NCBI RefSeq assembly: GCF_030019515.1
Contig: NZ_JASEEQ010000006.1
Coordinates: 1 to 64,000 of the forward strand
DNA length: 64,000 nt
Origin: Nocardioides sp.
GTDB lineage: Bacteria; Actinomycetota; Actinomycetes; Propionibacteriales; Nocardioidaceae
Direction of reading: 5' to 3'
The notes beneath the pieces are model-generated. The model saw only the letters and a list, made by a program, of their open reading frames with translations, had not been told where the DNA came from and did not search any database. A program made the position numbers and the translations under genes. Positions 55,475 to 63,598 of this stretch are shown here, one piece after another. Each line of letters opens with the position of its first letter. Within the stretch, counting starts at the first letter, position 1.

Positions 55475-56404
55475 TCAACTGGCGTCGAGGAAGGCTTGAA
55501 AGCGCTCCTCCAGGAGCAACGGGTCCGGGCGATCCGACCGACGCTGTGGCAGGACCATGAGTGTCTTGTTGTGAAACTCCTGGATCCCATGGCGGAGCAT
55601 GGGCCCGTCCACCTCACTCAAGACCTCGGCGTTGATGCGCACCTCGTAGCTCGGCGTGATTCCGAGGATCCGTCGGTCGTATGCCGCATGGTGCATCTTG
55701 CACAGCGTCAAACCGTTGGTGACGACCGGTCTTCCGCCGCCACTGTCTTCCTGGATGTGCGCGGCATCGAGCAGGTCGCTGTGGCGGAAGGAACAGACTG
55801 CGCACGAGGTGTTGTATGCCCGGAGAACTGCGGCGCGGAAGGGACGCTGATGCAGCCGGATCTTCGTCAACTGCTGCCGGTAGGACGGGTCGAATTCCAG
55901 CTCGACGGACGGCCATGTGATGTCCGGTTGCGGGACGGCATCGATGTCGACGACGAATTGCCGGTGAGCTTGCTCTTCACCTACGAGGTAGATCGGGTAA
56001 AGCGCGCTGTATCCACCGCCTTGCACACCGAGCCACCAAATCAGTGGCAGCCGCTCGGCCATCGCCTCGCGAAGAGCCCGATTCTGATAATGGTTCGGAT
56101 CGTCGCCGCGCATCTTGTAGCGGTACAGGCCATCGGCGCCCACGGCATCGTCGTAGGGACGATCGGAGCCTTCGGGACGGTAGACCGTCCTCATCGAGAG
56201 CGCCGCCGAGAGCTGGCCCGGCTTCCAGATGCCTTGCTGAGTCGGCATCAGGCGAAAGTGCTCGCCAAGCAGTGTGAGATCGCTGGTGCTCTCCTGCGTG
56301 AACGTCTCGTTTCCCATCGCGCGCTCGCGATCAAGCCACACGAACGCGGCATGCCTGATCGCAAGCTCGCGCAGACGCTCATCGGGCCTCACAGCCGAGA
56401 TCAT
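55475..56404 (-). CDS. HNH endonuclease family protein, lower G+C, possibly acquired
   Basis: From ATG 56404 the protein has 309 residues; an ATG at 56473 would add 23 less convincing ones. The C-terminal third is an HNH nuclease module: CAVCSFRHSDLLDAAHI, NGLTLCKMHHAAYD, with the His of DAAHI and the second HH as likely catalytic/metal residues, and two Cys pairs for zinc. The N-terminal part (GIWKPGQLSAALSMRTVY, then YKMRGDDPNHYQNRALREAM) is typical of restriction-like HNH proteins of unknown target. No methyltransferase is nearby. Base composition is lower than in the neighbours, and it lies next to tRNA-Ala, so transfer is plausible. Confidence 0.82.
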   Translation of the reverse strand: MISAVRPDERLRELAIRHAAFVWLDRERAMGNETFTQESTSDLTLLGEHFRLMPTQQGIWKPGQLSAALSMRTVYRPEGSDRPYDDAVGADGLYRYKMRGDDPNHYQNRALREAMAERLPLIWWLGVQGGGYSALYPIYLVGEEQAHRQFVVDIDAVPQPDITWPSVELEFDPSYRQQLTKIRLHQRPFRAAVLRAYNTSCAVCSFRHSDLLDAAHIQEDSGGGRPVVTNGLTLCKMHHAAYDRRILGITPSYEVRINAEVLSEVDGPMLRHGIQEFHNKTLMVLPQRRSDRPDPLLLEERFQAFLDAS

Positions 56405-56519
56405 GGCAGCTTTGGTTGCTGAAGCATCGGGGAAGACGCAAAGGCAGATCAACCGGCTGGGCACCTGGATCATCCGGAGCTGGACGGCCGTTGGCCCGGT
56501 CCTCGCCCGCGCGGTGGGC

Positions 56520-57260
56520 TCAGAGGCCGTCGCGCGAGTGCAGCGCCCGGACCGTCGGCGAGGTCTCGACGGTCGCCGGGTCGGGGTAGGTGCCGAAGAG
56601 CCGGTCGGCGGTGCCGGCCGTGGTGACCGTGAACCAGTAGTGCTCGCTCTTGTAGTGGTGCAGCCGGTGGTTGCGCCAGACCGCGCGGTACCACCGCGAG
56701 CGCGGCCGGTAGTCGCTGTGCAGCAGGTAGTGCGTCCACTCGTAGCCGGACATGATCGCGTAGACGGCGACCAGCAGGGTGAGCGCGCTCGACGTGGTCG
56801 GCATGGCCAGCCACGCGATCACGACGTACGACGGGAACAGCCAGAGCTCGACCTGCCACGGGATGAACACCAGCGGGATCGCGCGCGGGTCGGCGTGGTG
56901 GGCACGGTGCTTGCGGGCCAGCAGCGGGTCGACGGTGACCGGGCCGACATGGCGCGGGCGCCAGTGCAGGATCCCGACGTGCACCACCCACTCGACGACG
57001 GGCAGCGCGGCGACCAGCCCGACCGGGACCAGCAGCTCCCACCAGGTGCCACCCCCGACCAGCGCCCGAGCGAGGATCGACCCGAGCACGCAGGTGCCCA
57101 GCATCCAGGGTGAGGGGTGCCGCCAGAACGACCGCCAGGCCTGGCCGAGCGAGACGTTCGTACGCCGCGATCCGGTGATCCGCTGCTCGTCGGCGGCCAC
57201 CCGCTGGGCGGCGAGCCGTTCGACCTCCGCCGAAGCAATCGGGCTCTGCGACCTCGTCAT
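56520..57260 (-). CDS. fatty acid hydroxylase / sterol desaturase superfamily protein
   Basis: The 246-residue membrane protein has the histidine clusters of di-iron hydroxylases: HVGILHW, RKHRAHHAD, EWTHYLLHSDY and NHRLHHYKSEHYWF. Four to five hydrophobic stretches separate them. Such enzymes hydroxylate or desaturate lipids at the membrane. The ATG at 57260 overlaps the regulator gene's stop (ATGA), so the two form an operon and the regulator probably responds to a lipid-related acid. Confidence 0.88.
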   Translation of the reverse strand: MTRSQSPIASAEVERLAAQRVAADEQRITGSRRTNVSLGQAWRSFWRHPSPWMLGTCVLGSILARALVGGGTWWELLVPVGLVAALPVVEWVVHVGILHWRPRHVGPVTVDPLLARKHRAHHADPRAIPLVFIPWQVELWLFPSYVVIAWLAMPTTSSALTLLVAVYAIMSGYEWTHYLLHSDYRPRSRWYRAVWRNHRLHHYKSEHYWFTVTTAGTADRLFGTYPDPATVETSPTVRALHSRDGL

Positions 57261-58012
57261 GCGTCCTCCTCGTCGGGCGGCTGCTCCGAGAGCTGGTCGG
57301 AGTCCAGCGCGGCGAGGGCGGTGAGCAGGCTCGTGGTCGCCGGACGCAGCACCCGGTCGGCCGCCGCCCGCGCGGTCTCGGGGTCGCCGGCCCCGATCGC
57401 CGCGGTCAGCAGCCGGTACGCCCCGACCTGCCCGACCTCCTCGGCCATCAGCGAGGCAAGCGCCTCGAGGGCGGGCTCGTAGGCCGCCCGCAGGCTGTTG
57501 AACATCAGTCGGAACACCATCGAGTCGGCGGCGTCGACGACCAGGTCCCAGAACGCCAGCGCGTGCCGTTGCCGCTCCACGCCGTCCTCGGTGCCGCCGA
57601 GCGCCTCGACGGTCTCGACGAGCACCGCCTCCACGGCCGGGCCGCCGCGCTCGGCCGCCAAGGCCGCGACGCCGGGGCCGACGACCAGCCGGGCCTCGAG
57701 GATGCTGCGGGCCACGGCCGGGTCCAGCTCGCCGCGGCGCACCAGGAGCCGGGGGAGCAGGTCCAGGCCGCCGTACCGCCGGAAGTCGCGGACGGTCGTC
57801 GCGCCGCCGTGGCGTACGTCGAGCAGCCGGGTCTGCGCCATCCGCTGCAGCGCCTCGCGGACCGCCGGGCGGGAGACGCCGAGCACCTCGGCCAGGCGGC
57901 GCTCGCTCGGCAGCGCCTCACCCGCGCCGATCCCACCGTCGACCACCTCGGAGAGGACCTGGTCGAACACCTCGTCGGGGACCGAGCGACGGTTCACGGG
58001 TTGCAGCCGCAT
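57257..58012 (-). CDS. GntR family transcriptional regulator, FadR (FCD) subfamily
   Basis: From ATG 58012 the protein has 251 residues. The winged helix is clear (LPSERRLAEVLGVSRPAVRE, ALQRMAQTRLLDVRHGGATTV) and the rest is an all-helical FCD ligand-binding domain (ILEARLVVGPGVAALAA, FWDLVVDAADSMVFRLMFNS). FCD proteins bind carboxylic acids, often through a metal. TACGCT lies seven bases before the ATG, so the mRNA is probably leaderless. An operator TGGTCAGACCA is found just upstream, and the hydroxylase is the likely regulated partner. Confidence 0.9.
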   Translation of the reverse strand: MRLQPVNRRSVPDEVFDQVLSEVVDGGIGAGEALPSERRLAEVLGVSRPAVREALQRMAQTRLLDVRHGGATTVRDFRRYGGLDLLPRLLVRRGELDPAVARSILEARLVVGPGVAALAAERGGPAVEAVLVETVEALGGTEDGVERQRHALAFWDLVVDAADSMVFRLMFNSLRAAYEPALEALASLMAEEVGQVGAYRLLTAAIGAGDPETARAAADRVLRPATTSLLTALAALDSDQLSEQPPDEEDA

Positions 58013-58019
58013 GCGCGGC

Positions 58020-58049
58020 AGCGTAGGCACGGCGGCGGTCGGTGGTCAA
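58020..58049 (-). promoter_or_regulatory. promoter of the GntR-hydroxylase operon
   Basis: Reading leftward, TTGACC (58049-58044), an 18-base spacer and TACGCT (58025-58020) precede the ATG at 58012 by seven bases. The operator at 58051 abuts the -35 element. Confidence 0.6.
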
Positions 58050-58050
58050 G

Positions 58051-58061
58051 TGGTCAGACCA
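58051..58061. promoter_or_regulatory. FadR-type operator
   Basis: TGGTCAGACCA is a perfect TGGT-N3-ACCA palindrome, the classical site of FadR-subfamily GntR regulators. It lies between the divergent GntR and SURF1 genes, next to the regulator's -35 box. Confidence 0.7.
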
Positions 58062-58096
58062 GATCGACCGGCGGCCGGACGCGGCGGCCCGATGCG

Positions 58097-58102
58097 TACG
58101 CT
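58097..58102 (+). promoter_or_regulatory. -10 box of a leaderless promoter for the SURF1 gene
   Basis: TACGCT is followed by six bases and GTG 58109. The same hexamer serves the divergent GntR gene. Confidence 0.4.
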
Positions 58103-58108
58103 GGCGTG

Positions 58109-58873
58109 GTGCCCCGGATGCTCGCCCCCCGCTTCTGGGCCGCGCACCTGCTCGCCCTGGTGCTCGTGGGCGTCGCGGTCGGGCTCGGCTTCTGGCAGCT
58201 CGGCGCCTGGCAGGAGCACCGCCGCCTCGAGGCCCGCGACCTGACCCAGGCGGCCCCGCTGCCCCTGGACGACGTGATCGGTCCCGACGACCCGTTCCCG
58301 GGGAACCGGATCGGGCAGCCGGTCACCGTCGCGGGCACCTGGGTCGGCTCCGGCACCGTCTACGTCTCCGGCCGCGAGCACCAGGGCCACCAGGGCTACT
58401 GGGTGGTGACGCCGCTGGCGGTGGGCTCGGCCGACGGGGCGGCGCTGCCGGTGGTCCGGGGCTGGGTCGCGGATCCCGCCGACGCTCCGGACCCGCCGAG
58501 CGGGACGGCCGAGCTCCAGGCCTGGCTGCAGCCGCCCGAGGGCACCGGGCAGCCCGACGACGACCCGGCCGACGACGTGCTCCCGCAGCTGCGCATCGCC
58601 GACGTCATCCAGCACGTCGACCAGGACCTGTACGGCGCCTACGGTGTCGCGGAGACACCCGGGCCCGGTCTCGAGGCCGCGTCGCTCGAGCAGCTCCCCC
58701 AGGTCGACGCGCTCACCGGCCTGCGCAACCTGCTCTATGCGATCGAGTGGTGGTTCTTCGGTGCCTTCGCGCTGTTCATCTGGTGGCGCTGGGTCACCGA
58801 GGATCCCGACGCGACCGCCGCGCCGGGGTCCGCGGGGCAGCGGGCCGACGAGCCGTCGGGTGTCGGTCCGTAG
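58109..58873 (+). CDS. SURF1 family cytochrome oxidase biogenesis protein
   Basis: GTG 58109 gives 254 residues. Two membrane helices frame an external domain: LLALVLVGVAVGLGFWQLG with the SURF1 signature GFWQLGAWQEHR near the start and LYAIEWWFFGAFALFIWWRW near the end. Conserved external motifs include VTVAGTW, YWVVTPLAV and VVRGWVADP. SURF1 proteins help insert heme a into cytochrome c oxidase. Oxidase genes are not in the window. Confidence 0.92.
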   Translation: MPRMLAPRFWAAHLLALVLVGVAVGLGFWQLGAWQEHRRLEARDLTQAAPLPLDDVIGPDDPFPGNRIGQPVTVAGTWVGSGTVYVSGREHQGHQGYWVVTPLAVGSADGAALPVVRGWVADPADAPDPPSGTAELQAWLQPPEGTGQPDDDPADDVLPQLRIADVIQHVDQDLYGAYGVAETPGPGLEAASLEQLPQVDALTGLRNLLYAIEWWFFGAFALFIWWRWVTEDPDATAAPGSAGQRADEPSGVGP

Positions 58874-58876
58874 GGT
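58871..58876 (+). promoter_or_regulatory. -10 box of a leaderless promoter for the DUF3817 gene
   Basis: TAGGGT overlaps the SURF1 stop codon and is followed by six bases and GTG 58883. Confidence 0.35.
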
Positions 58877-58882
58877 GGCCTC

Positions 58883-59230
58883 GTGAAGAACCTGTTCAAC
58901 ACCTACCGGGTGCTCGCGACGATCGTCGGCGTCCTGCTCGCCTTCTGCGCGCTGGTCGCGGCTCCGCTGAAGTACCTCGCGACCGAGGACAGCAGCCTGC
59001 AGCGGTTCGGCGAGTCGGCCAGCATCCTGTGGGTGGCCCACGGCTGGGTCTTCATGATCTACGTCGTGGTCGCCTTCCTGCTGGCCCGCCGCGCCCGGTG
59101 GACGATCGCCTTCACCGTGCTGATGCTCGTCGCCGGGCTGATCCCGCTGCTGATCTTCTGGGTCGAGCGCCGGGTCACCCACAAGGTGCGGGCCGAGAAC
59201 CCCGAGCTCGTAGGACCCACGGCTGCGTGA
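58883..59230 (+). CDS. DUF3817 domain-containing membrane protein
   Basis: The 115-residue protein has three hydrophobic segments (VLATIVGVLLAFCALVAAPL, VAHGWVFMIYVVVAFLLA, IAFTVLMLVAGLIPLLIFWV) and the conserved HGW motif of DUF3817, followed by FWVERRVTHK. The GTG at 58883 lies nine bases after the SURF1 stop. Function unknown; it often accompanies SURF1 in actinobacteria. Confidence 0.88.
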   Translation: MKNLFNTYRVLATIVGVLLAFCALVAAPLKYLATEDSSLQRFGESASILWVAHGWVFMIYVVVAFLLARRARWTIAFTVLMLVAGLIPLLIFWVERRVTHKVRAENPELVGPTAA

Positions 59231-59270
59231 GCCGCCGGTGAGCCGACGATGAGCCGACGATGACCCCAGC

Positions 59271-60155
59271 ATGACCACCGCATTCGTCCTCGGCGGGGGC
59301 GGCGTCCTCGGCGCCGTCGAGGTCGGGATGCTCCGGGCCCTGCTCGAGCGCGGCATCGTCCCGGACCTGGTGCTCGGAACCAGCGTCGGCGCCCTCAACG
59401 GCGCGCTCGTCGCTCGGCAGCCCGACCTCGGCGTGGTCGAGAAGCTCACCGCGATGTGGCGTGGCGCCGGGGGTGGCGCCGGCCCTGACGCCGGACCGGG
59501 CGACGGGCCACCGCCCCGTCAGGTGTACGGCGACCGCCCGTTGCGGACCGTGCGCCGAGCGATGTCGACCGGGACCCACCTGTGGTCCTCCGGCCCGCTG
59601 CAGCGGGCCCTGGCAGCGGAGTTCGGCGACCTCACCTTCGAGGACCTGCCGGTGCGGTTCCAGGTCTGCGCGGCCAGCATCGAGCGGGCGGCCGAGCACT
59701 GGTTCGACTCCGGCCCGCTGGTGGAGGCGGTCGTCGCCAGCGCCGCCGTACCCGGTCTCCTGCCGCCGGCCCGGATCGGCGACGAGCACTTCCTCGACGG
59801 CGGCATCGTCAACTCCATCCCGCTGGCCCGCGCGGTGCGGCTCGGCGCGGACCGGGTCTTCGTGCTCCAGGTCGGGCGCATCGACCGGCCGCTCAGCGTG
59901 CCCCGCCGCCCGTGGGAGGTCGCGCGGGTCTCCTTCGAGATCGCCCGCCGGCACCGGTTCATCCGCGAGCTCGACGAGCTGCCCGAGGACGTCGAGGCCT
60001 ACGTGCTGCCCGCTCGCGGCACCTCCTCCCGCGACGACTCGCTGCTCGGCAGCCGGGACTTCGCGAGCGTGCAGGCGCGCATCGACGAGACGTACGCCGC
60101 GTCGGTGGCCTACCTCGACGAGCACCTCGGGCCGGTGTCAGCGAGCGACCGGTGA
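59271..60155 (+). CDS. patatin-like phospholipase family protein
   Basis: The 294-residue protein has the oxyanion loop GGGGVLGAVEVG, nucleophile S38 in GTSVG and catalytic D176 in DGGIVN, so the Ser-Asp dyad is complete. Patatin enzymes cleave acyl chains from lipids. The 40 bases before the ATG contain short TGAGCCGACGA repeats and no clear ribosome binding site. The stop overlaps the acyltransferase start (GTGA), suggesting a deacylation-reacylation pair. Confidence 0.9.
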   Translation: MTTAFVLGGGGVLGAVEVGMLRALLERGIVPDLVLGTSVGALNGALVARQPDLGVVEKLTAMWRGAGGGAGPDAGPGDGPPPRQVYGDRPLRTVRRAMSTGTHLWSSGPLQRALAAEFGDLTFEDLPVRFQVCAASIERAAEHWFDSGPLVEAVVASAAVPGLLPPARIGDEHFLDGGIVNSIPLARAVRLGADRVFVLQVGRIDRPLSVPRRPWEVARVSFEIARRHRFIRELDELPEDVEAYVLPARGTSSRDDSLLGSRDFASVQARIDETYAASVAYLDEHLGPVSASDR

Positions 60156-61171
60156 TCCGGCTGCTGCGGCGGCTGGTCATCGCGCCCGCGGTCGTGGCAC
60201 TCACCGGGCTGCTGTGGTTCACCCTGCCGCTGTGGGTGATCGGCGCCGCCGCGCTGTCGCCCGTGGTGCCCGGCCGGCTGCGGCCGCTGCGCATCATGTG
60301 GGTCGCGATCGTCTACCTGACCTGCCAGGCGATCCTGCTGGTGGTCCTCTTCGGGCTCTGGCTCGCGTCCGGGCTCGGGTGGCGGCTGCGCTCGGCGTAC
60401 TTCGAGGGCATCCACTACGACCTCGTGCAGGGCACCATGTGGATCTTCTTCCGCGAGGCGCGGCGGGTACTGCGGCTGCGGATCGAGACCGAGGGGCCGG
60501 CGCCCGACGCCCACCCCGGGCGGCCGCTCCTCGTGTGCTGCCGGCACGCCGGGCCGGGCGACTCCTTCGTGCTGATCCACACGCTGATGGCGTGGTACGC
60601 ACGGGAGCCGCGCGTGGTGCTCAGGGACACGCTGGCCTGGGACCCGGCGATCGACGTGATCCTCAACCGGATCCCGGCCCGGTTCATCACGCCGAACCCT
60701 GCGGAGGGGGCCCGGCTCGAGGACCAGATCGCGGCCCTGGCGACCGGCCTGGACGAGAACGATGCGTTCGTGATCTTCCCCGAGGGTGGCAACTTCACCC
60801 CGCAGCGCCGGCAGCGGGCCATCGACCGGCTCCGCCGGCTCGGCATGGAGCGGATGGCCGCGCGTGCCGAGCGGATGACCCATGTCCTGGCGCCGCGTCC
60901 GGGTGGCTTCCTCGCGGCCCTCGACGCGGCCCCGGACGCCGACGTGGTGCTGGTGGCGCACACCGGGCTCGACCACCTCCTGACCGTCGGTGACATCTGG
61001 CGCGAGCTGCCGATGGACAAGCGGATCGTGATGCGGTGGTGGCAGGTGCCGCGCGCCGAGATCCCGGCGGGCCGCGACGAGCGGATCGACTGGCTCTACG
61101 GCTGGTGGGAGCGGATCGACGCGTGGATCCAGCAGAACCGGCCCGAGGACCTGTCCCCGGGCCGGCGCTGA
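60152..61171 (+). CDS. lysophospholipid acyltransferase-like membrane protein (PlsC superfamily)
   Basis: GTG 60152 gives 339 residues. Two N-terminal membrane helices (VIAPAVVALTGLLWFTLPLW, MWVAIVYLTCQAILLVVLF) precede an acyltransferase domain with the HX4D motif in CRHAGPGDS and the FPEGGNFTPQR motif. The arrangement differs from the smaller PlsC protein at 36490. Overlap with the patatin gene suggests remodelling of membrane phospholipids by the two enzymes together. Confidence 0.85.
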   Translation: MIRLLRRLVIAPAVVALTGLLWFTLPLWVIGAAALSPVVPGRLRPLRIMWVAIVYLTCQAILLVVLFGLWLASGLGWRLRSAYFEGIHYDLVQGTMWIFFREARRVLRLRIETEGPAPDAHPGRPLLVCCRHAGPGDSFVLIHTLMAWYAREPRVVLRDTLAWDPAIDVILNRIPARFITPNPAEGARLEDQIAALATGLDENDAFVIFPEGGNFTPQRRQRAIDRLRRLGMERMAARAERMTHVLAPRPGGFLAALDAAPDADVVLVAHTGLDHLLTVGDIWRELPMDKRIVMRWWQVPRAEIPAGRDERIDWLYGWWERIDAWIQQNRPEDLSPGRR

Positions 61172-61210
61172 CCGTGCTGGTGCTGTCTCGGTGGCGAGGG
61201 TGGCGCCAGG

Positions 61211-61852
61211 TCAGCCCTTGTTCTCGTCGACGTCGACGACCTCGGCCGGGTCGTCGGGCGTGGTGACGGGGTGCGGGGCCTCGGCCTGGTCGGCGATCGC
61301 CTCGTCGGGGGACGCGCCGCCCTCGTCGTCGGTCGGCTGGGTCGTGGAGCGGGCCGGTCCCGGCGCCGGCGCCGGGGTCGGCGTGTAGGAGGACTGCCAG
61401 TTCTCGCTCTGGCCGCTGCCCCGGAGCTTCTTGGCCACGAACGCCGCGACCGCGGCCAGGCCCGTCAGCAGGAACAGCTTCTTCGTCTTGCCGCCCCTCT
61501 TCTTCTTCGGCGAGGTGACCTCGGTGACCTTGCCGGCTGCGGCGTCGGCGGCCTCGGCAGCGCGCTCCGCGGCGAGGCTCGCGCCGGCGGCGACCTTCTC
61601 GGCGGCCAGCGCGGCGCCCGAGGCGATGGCCGGTCCGGCCTTCGCGCGGGCGTCGGCGATGACCGGTGCGGCCTTCGCGCGGGCGTCGGCGATCACGGGG
61701 GCCGCCTTGGTGCGGGCGTCGGCGATCACCGGGCCGGCCTTCTCACGTGCCGTGGCGACCGCGGACTCGAGCTGCGGCCTGACCTGGTCGACGTACTGGG
61801 TGACGGTCTCGCTCGCCTGGTCGATCAGGGACTTCTTCTTGCGCAGACCCAT
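61211..61852 (-). CDS. alanine-rich repeat protein with one membrane segment, function unknown
   Basis: The 213-residue protein has an N-terminal amphipathic helix with about four 11-residue repeats of the type KAAPVIADARA (residues about 36-76), like apolipoprotein or LEA-type helices. It continues with Ala/Glu helices, a basic patch (SPKKKRGGKTKK), one membrane segment (LFLLTGLAAVAAFVAKKL) and an acidic Pro-rich tail. The ATG at 61852 has a good ribosome binding site (GAGAGGAAG). I cannot name a family; similar proteins occur near ppiA in related genomes only as far as I recall. Confidence 0.75.
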   Translation of the reverse strand: MGLRKKKSLIDQASETVTQYVDQVRPQLESAVATAREKAGPVIADARTKAAPVIADARAKAAPVIADARAKAGPAIASGAALAAEKVAAGASLAAERAAEAADAAAGKVTEVTSPKKKRGGKTKKLFLLTGLAAVAAFVAKKLRGSGQSENWQSSYTPTPAPAPGPARSTTQPTDDEGGASPDEAIADQAEAPHPVTTPDDPAEVVDVDENKG

Positions 61853-61963
61853 CGTGGGGCACTTCCTCTCGTCGTGTCCTGCCTCATTCGATCATGTCAC
61901 CCGGGGGCGAACCAGAGGCAAGGCTGCCGGGTGGGCTCCTTGCGGGCCGTGCGAGGATCGGAC

Positions 61964-61986
61964 GGCACGTACACCGTGCCGTGTAC
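61964..61986. repeat. nested inverted repeats upstream of ppiA
   Basis: GGCACG-TACAC-CGTGCC (61964-61980) overlaps GTACAC-CGTGCC-GTGTAC (61969-61986). The two hairpins exclude each other. The site is 23 bases before the ATG, so it would lie in the promoter or leader. Confidence 0.6.
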
Positions 61987-62008
61987 CCATCTGACGTGAG
62001 AGGCACTC

Positions 62009-62521
62009 ATGGCTGACCAGCAGGCCGTTCTCAAGACCAACCGGGGTGACATCACCCTGAACCTGTTCCCCGACCACGCGCCGGAGACGGTCGCCAACTT
62101 CACCGGCCTCGCCGAGGGCACCAAGGCGTACGACGCGGGCAACGGCAGGACCGGTCCGTTCTACGACGGCCTCGGCTTCCACCGGGTCATCGAGGGCTTC
62201 ATGATCCAGGGCGGCTGCCCGCTCGGCACCGGCACCGGCGGCCCCGGCTACACCTTCAAGGACGAGCCGCACCCCGAGCTGACCTTCGACAAGCCGTACC
62301 TGCTCGCGATGGCCAACGCCGGCCCGGGCACGAACGGGTCGCAGTTCTTCATCACCGTCGGCGCGACCACGTGGCTGAACTTCAAGCACACGATCTTCGG
62401 CGAGGTCGCCGACCAGGCCTCCCGCGACGTCGTCGACGCGATCGCGACCACGGCCACCGGCCCGGGCGACCGCCCGGTCGAGCCGGTCGTGTTCGAGAGC
62501 GTCGAGATCGTCCGCGGCTGA
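62009..62521 (+). CDS. ppiA: peptidyl-prolyl cis-trans isomerase (cyclophilin type)
   Basis: The 170-residue protein shows the cyclophilin active-site segments YDGLGFHRVIEGFMIQGGCP, MANAGPGTNGSQFFIT and WLNFKHTIFGEV. Arg in FHRVI and Phe in QFF are the catalytic residues. No signal peptide, so it acts in the cytoplasm. ATG 62009 follows GAGAGG. Its place next to a rhomboid gene and crgA is common in actinobacteria. Confidence 0.95.
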   Translation: MADQQAVLKTNRGDITLNLFPDHAPETVANFTGLAEGTKAYDAGNGRTGPFYDGLGFHRVIEGFMIQGGCPLGTGTGGPGYTFKDEPHPELTFDKPYLLAMANAGPGTNGSQFFITVGATTWLNFKHTIFGEVADQASRDVVDAIATTATGPGDRPVEPVVFESVEIVRG

Positions 62522-62537
62522 CCCAGGGCGACCGAGC

Positions 62538-63458
62538 GTGTCCGAGGACACCACGCCTCCGGGCGGGGTGCCGACCTGTTACCGGCACCCCGGCCGCGAG
62601 GCCCACATCCGCTGCCAGCGTTGCGACCGGCCGATCTGCCCGGACTGCATGCGCGACGCGGCCGTCGGCTTCCAGTGCCCCGAGTGCGTGGCGGAGGGCC
62701 GGAAGAACACCCGCGCCGGCCGCACCGCGTTCGGCGGGCTCCGGCCGACCAACGCCGCGACGACGTCGTTCGTCCTGATCGGCCTCAACGCCTTCGTCTG
62801 GCTGATGATCGTGGCCAGCGGCGGCAGCGCCAGCCGGGTCCTCGCGTGGCTCGAGCTGCGGCCGAACGGGCTGTGCCTCAACGCCGCCGGCGGCTTCGAC
62901 ACCACCCGGGCGGTCTGCTCGGGCCGCGGCGAGTGGCTGCCCGGTGTGTACGACGGCGCCTACTGGCAGCTGCTCACCAGCACGTTCACGCACGTGCAGC
63001 CCCTGCACATCGCGTTCAACATGTTCGCGCTGTACGTCCTCGGCCCCCAGCTGGAGCTGGCCATCGGCCGGATCCGCTTCCTGGCGCTCTACCTGCTCTC
63101 CGGGCTCACCGGGTCCGCGCTGGTGTACTGGGCGTCCCCGGAGTTCCAGGCCACCGTCGGCGCCTCGGGCGCGATCTTCGGCCTGATGGGCGCGCTGCTC
63201 GTGGTGGCCTACAAGATGCGGGCGAACACCCAGCAGATCCTGATGTGGATCGGCATCAACTTCGTGTTCACCGTGATGGTCAGCAACATCTCCTGGCAGG
63301 GCCACCTGGGCGGGTTCCTCGGCGGCCTGGTGATCGCCGCGATCCTGGTCTACTCCCCGCGCGGCCCGCGACGAGCCTGGTTCCAGGTCTCCGGCCTGGT
63401 GCTCGTCGCCGCGATCACCGCCGTCGCGGTCGTCCTCCGCACCGCCGCCCTCGGCTGA
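62538..63458 (+). CDS. rhomboid family intramembrane serine protease with N-terminal zinc-binding motif
   Basis: The 306-residue protein starts with a B-box-like zinc module (CYRHPGREAHIRCQRCDRPI, CPDC, CPEC; residues 14-50) and then six or more membrane segments. The rhomboid dyad is intact: S210 in GASGAIFG and H256 in GHLGGF, with HIAFN (157-161) in the oxyanion helix. It should cleave membrane proteins within the bilayer. GTG 62538 lies 16 bases after ppiA. Confidence 0.93.
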   Translation: MSEDTTPPGGVPTCYRHPGREAHIRCQRCDRPICPDCMRDAAVGFQCPECVAEGRKNTRAGRTAFGGLRPTNAATTSFVLIGLNAFVWLMIVASGGSASRVLAWLELRPNGLCLNAAGGFDTTRAVCSGRGEWLPGVYDGAYWQLLTSTFTHVQPLHIAFNMFALYVLGPQLELAIGRIRFLALYLLSGLTGSALVYWASPEFQATVGASGAIFGLMGALLVVAYKMRANTQQILMWIGINFVFTVMVSNISWQGHLGGFLGGLVIAAILVYSPRGPRRAWFQVSGLVLVAAITAVAVVLRTAALG

Positions 63459-63491
63459 TCTCGTCCGGCGTCCGGCTCGCCGCGCCCCGCT

Positions 63492-63538
63492 GACGTCGTG
63501 CGGAGGGGGTCACCCTGTGGCTCCGTCCGGATGACGTC
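63492..63538. repeat. GACGTC palindromic element, copy 2
   Basis: This 47-base element starts GACGTCGTGCGGAGGG and ends CCGGATGACGTC, with GGGTCACCC near its middle. It parallels copy 1 at 54886-54931 along its length and begins 34 bases after the rhomboid stop. Confidence 0.8.
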
Positions 63539-63598
63539 CGGGGCGGGTGGGCGCGGTGCGGGTGGGCGCGGCCCGCGGGGCGGACGGTCATGCACAGG

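Noticed and set aside
55342..56473. Integration site at the tRNA-Ala 3' end with the HNH gene as cargo
   Set aside because: I found no direct repeat of the tRNA 3' end downstream of the gene and no integrase, so a tRNA-targeted element is not supported.
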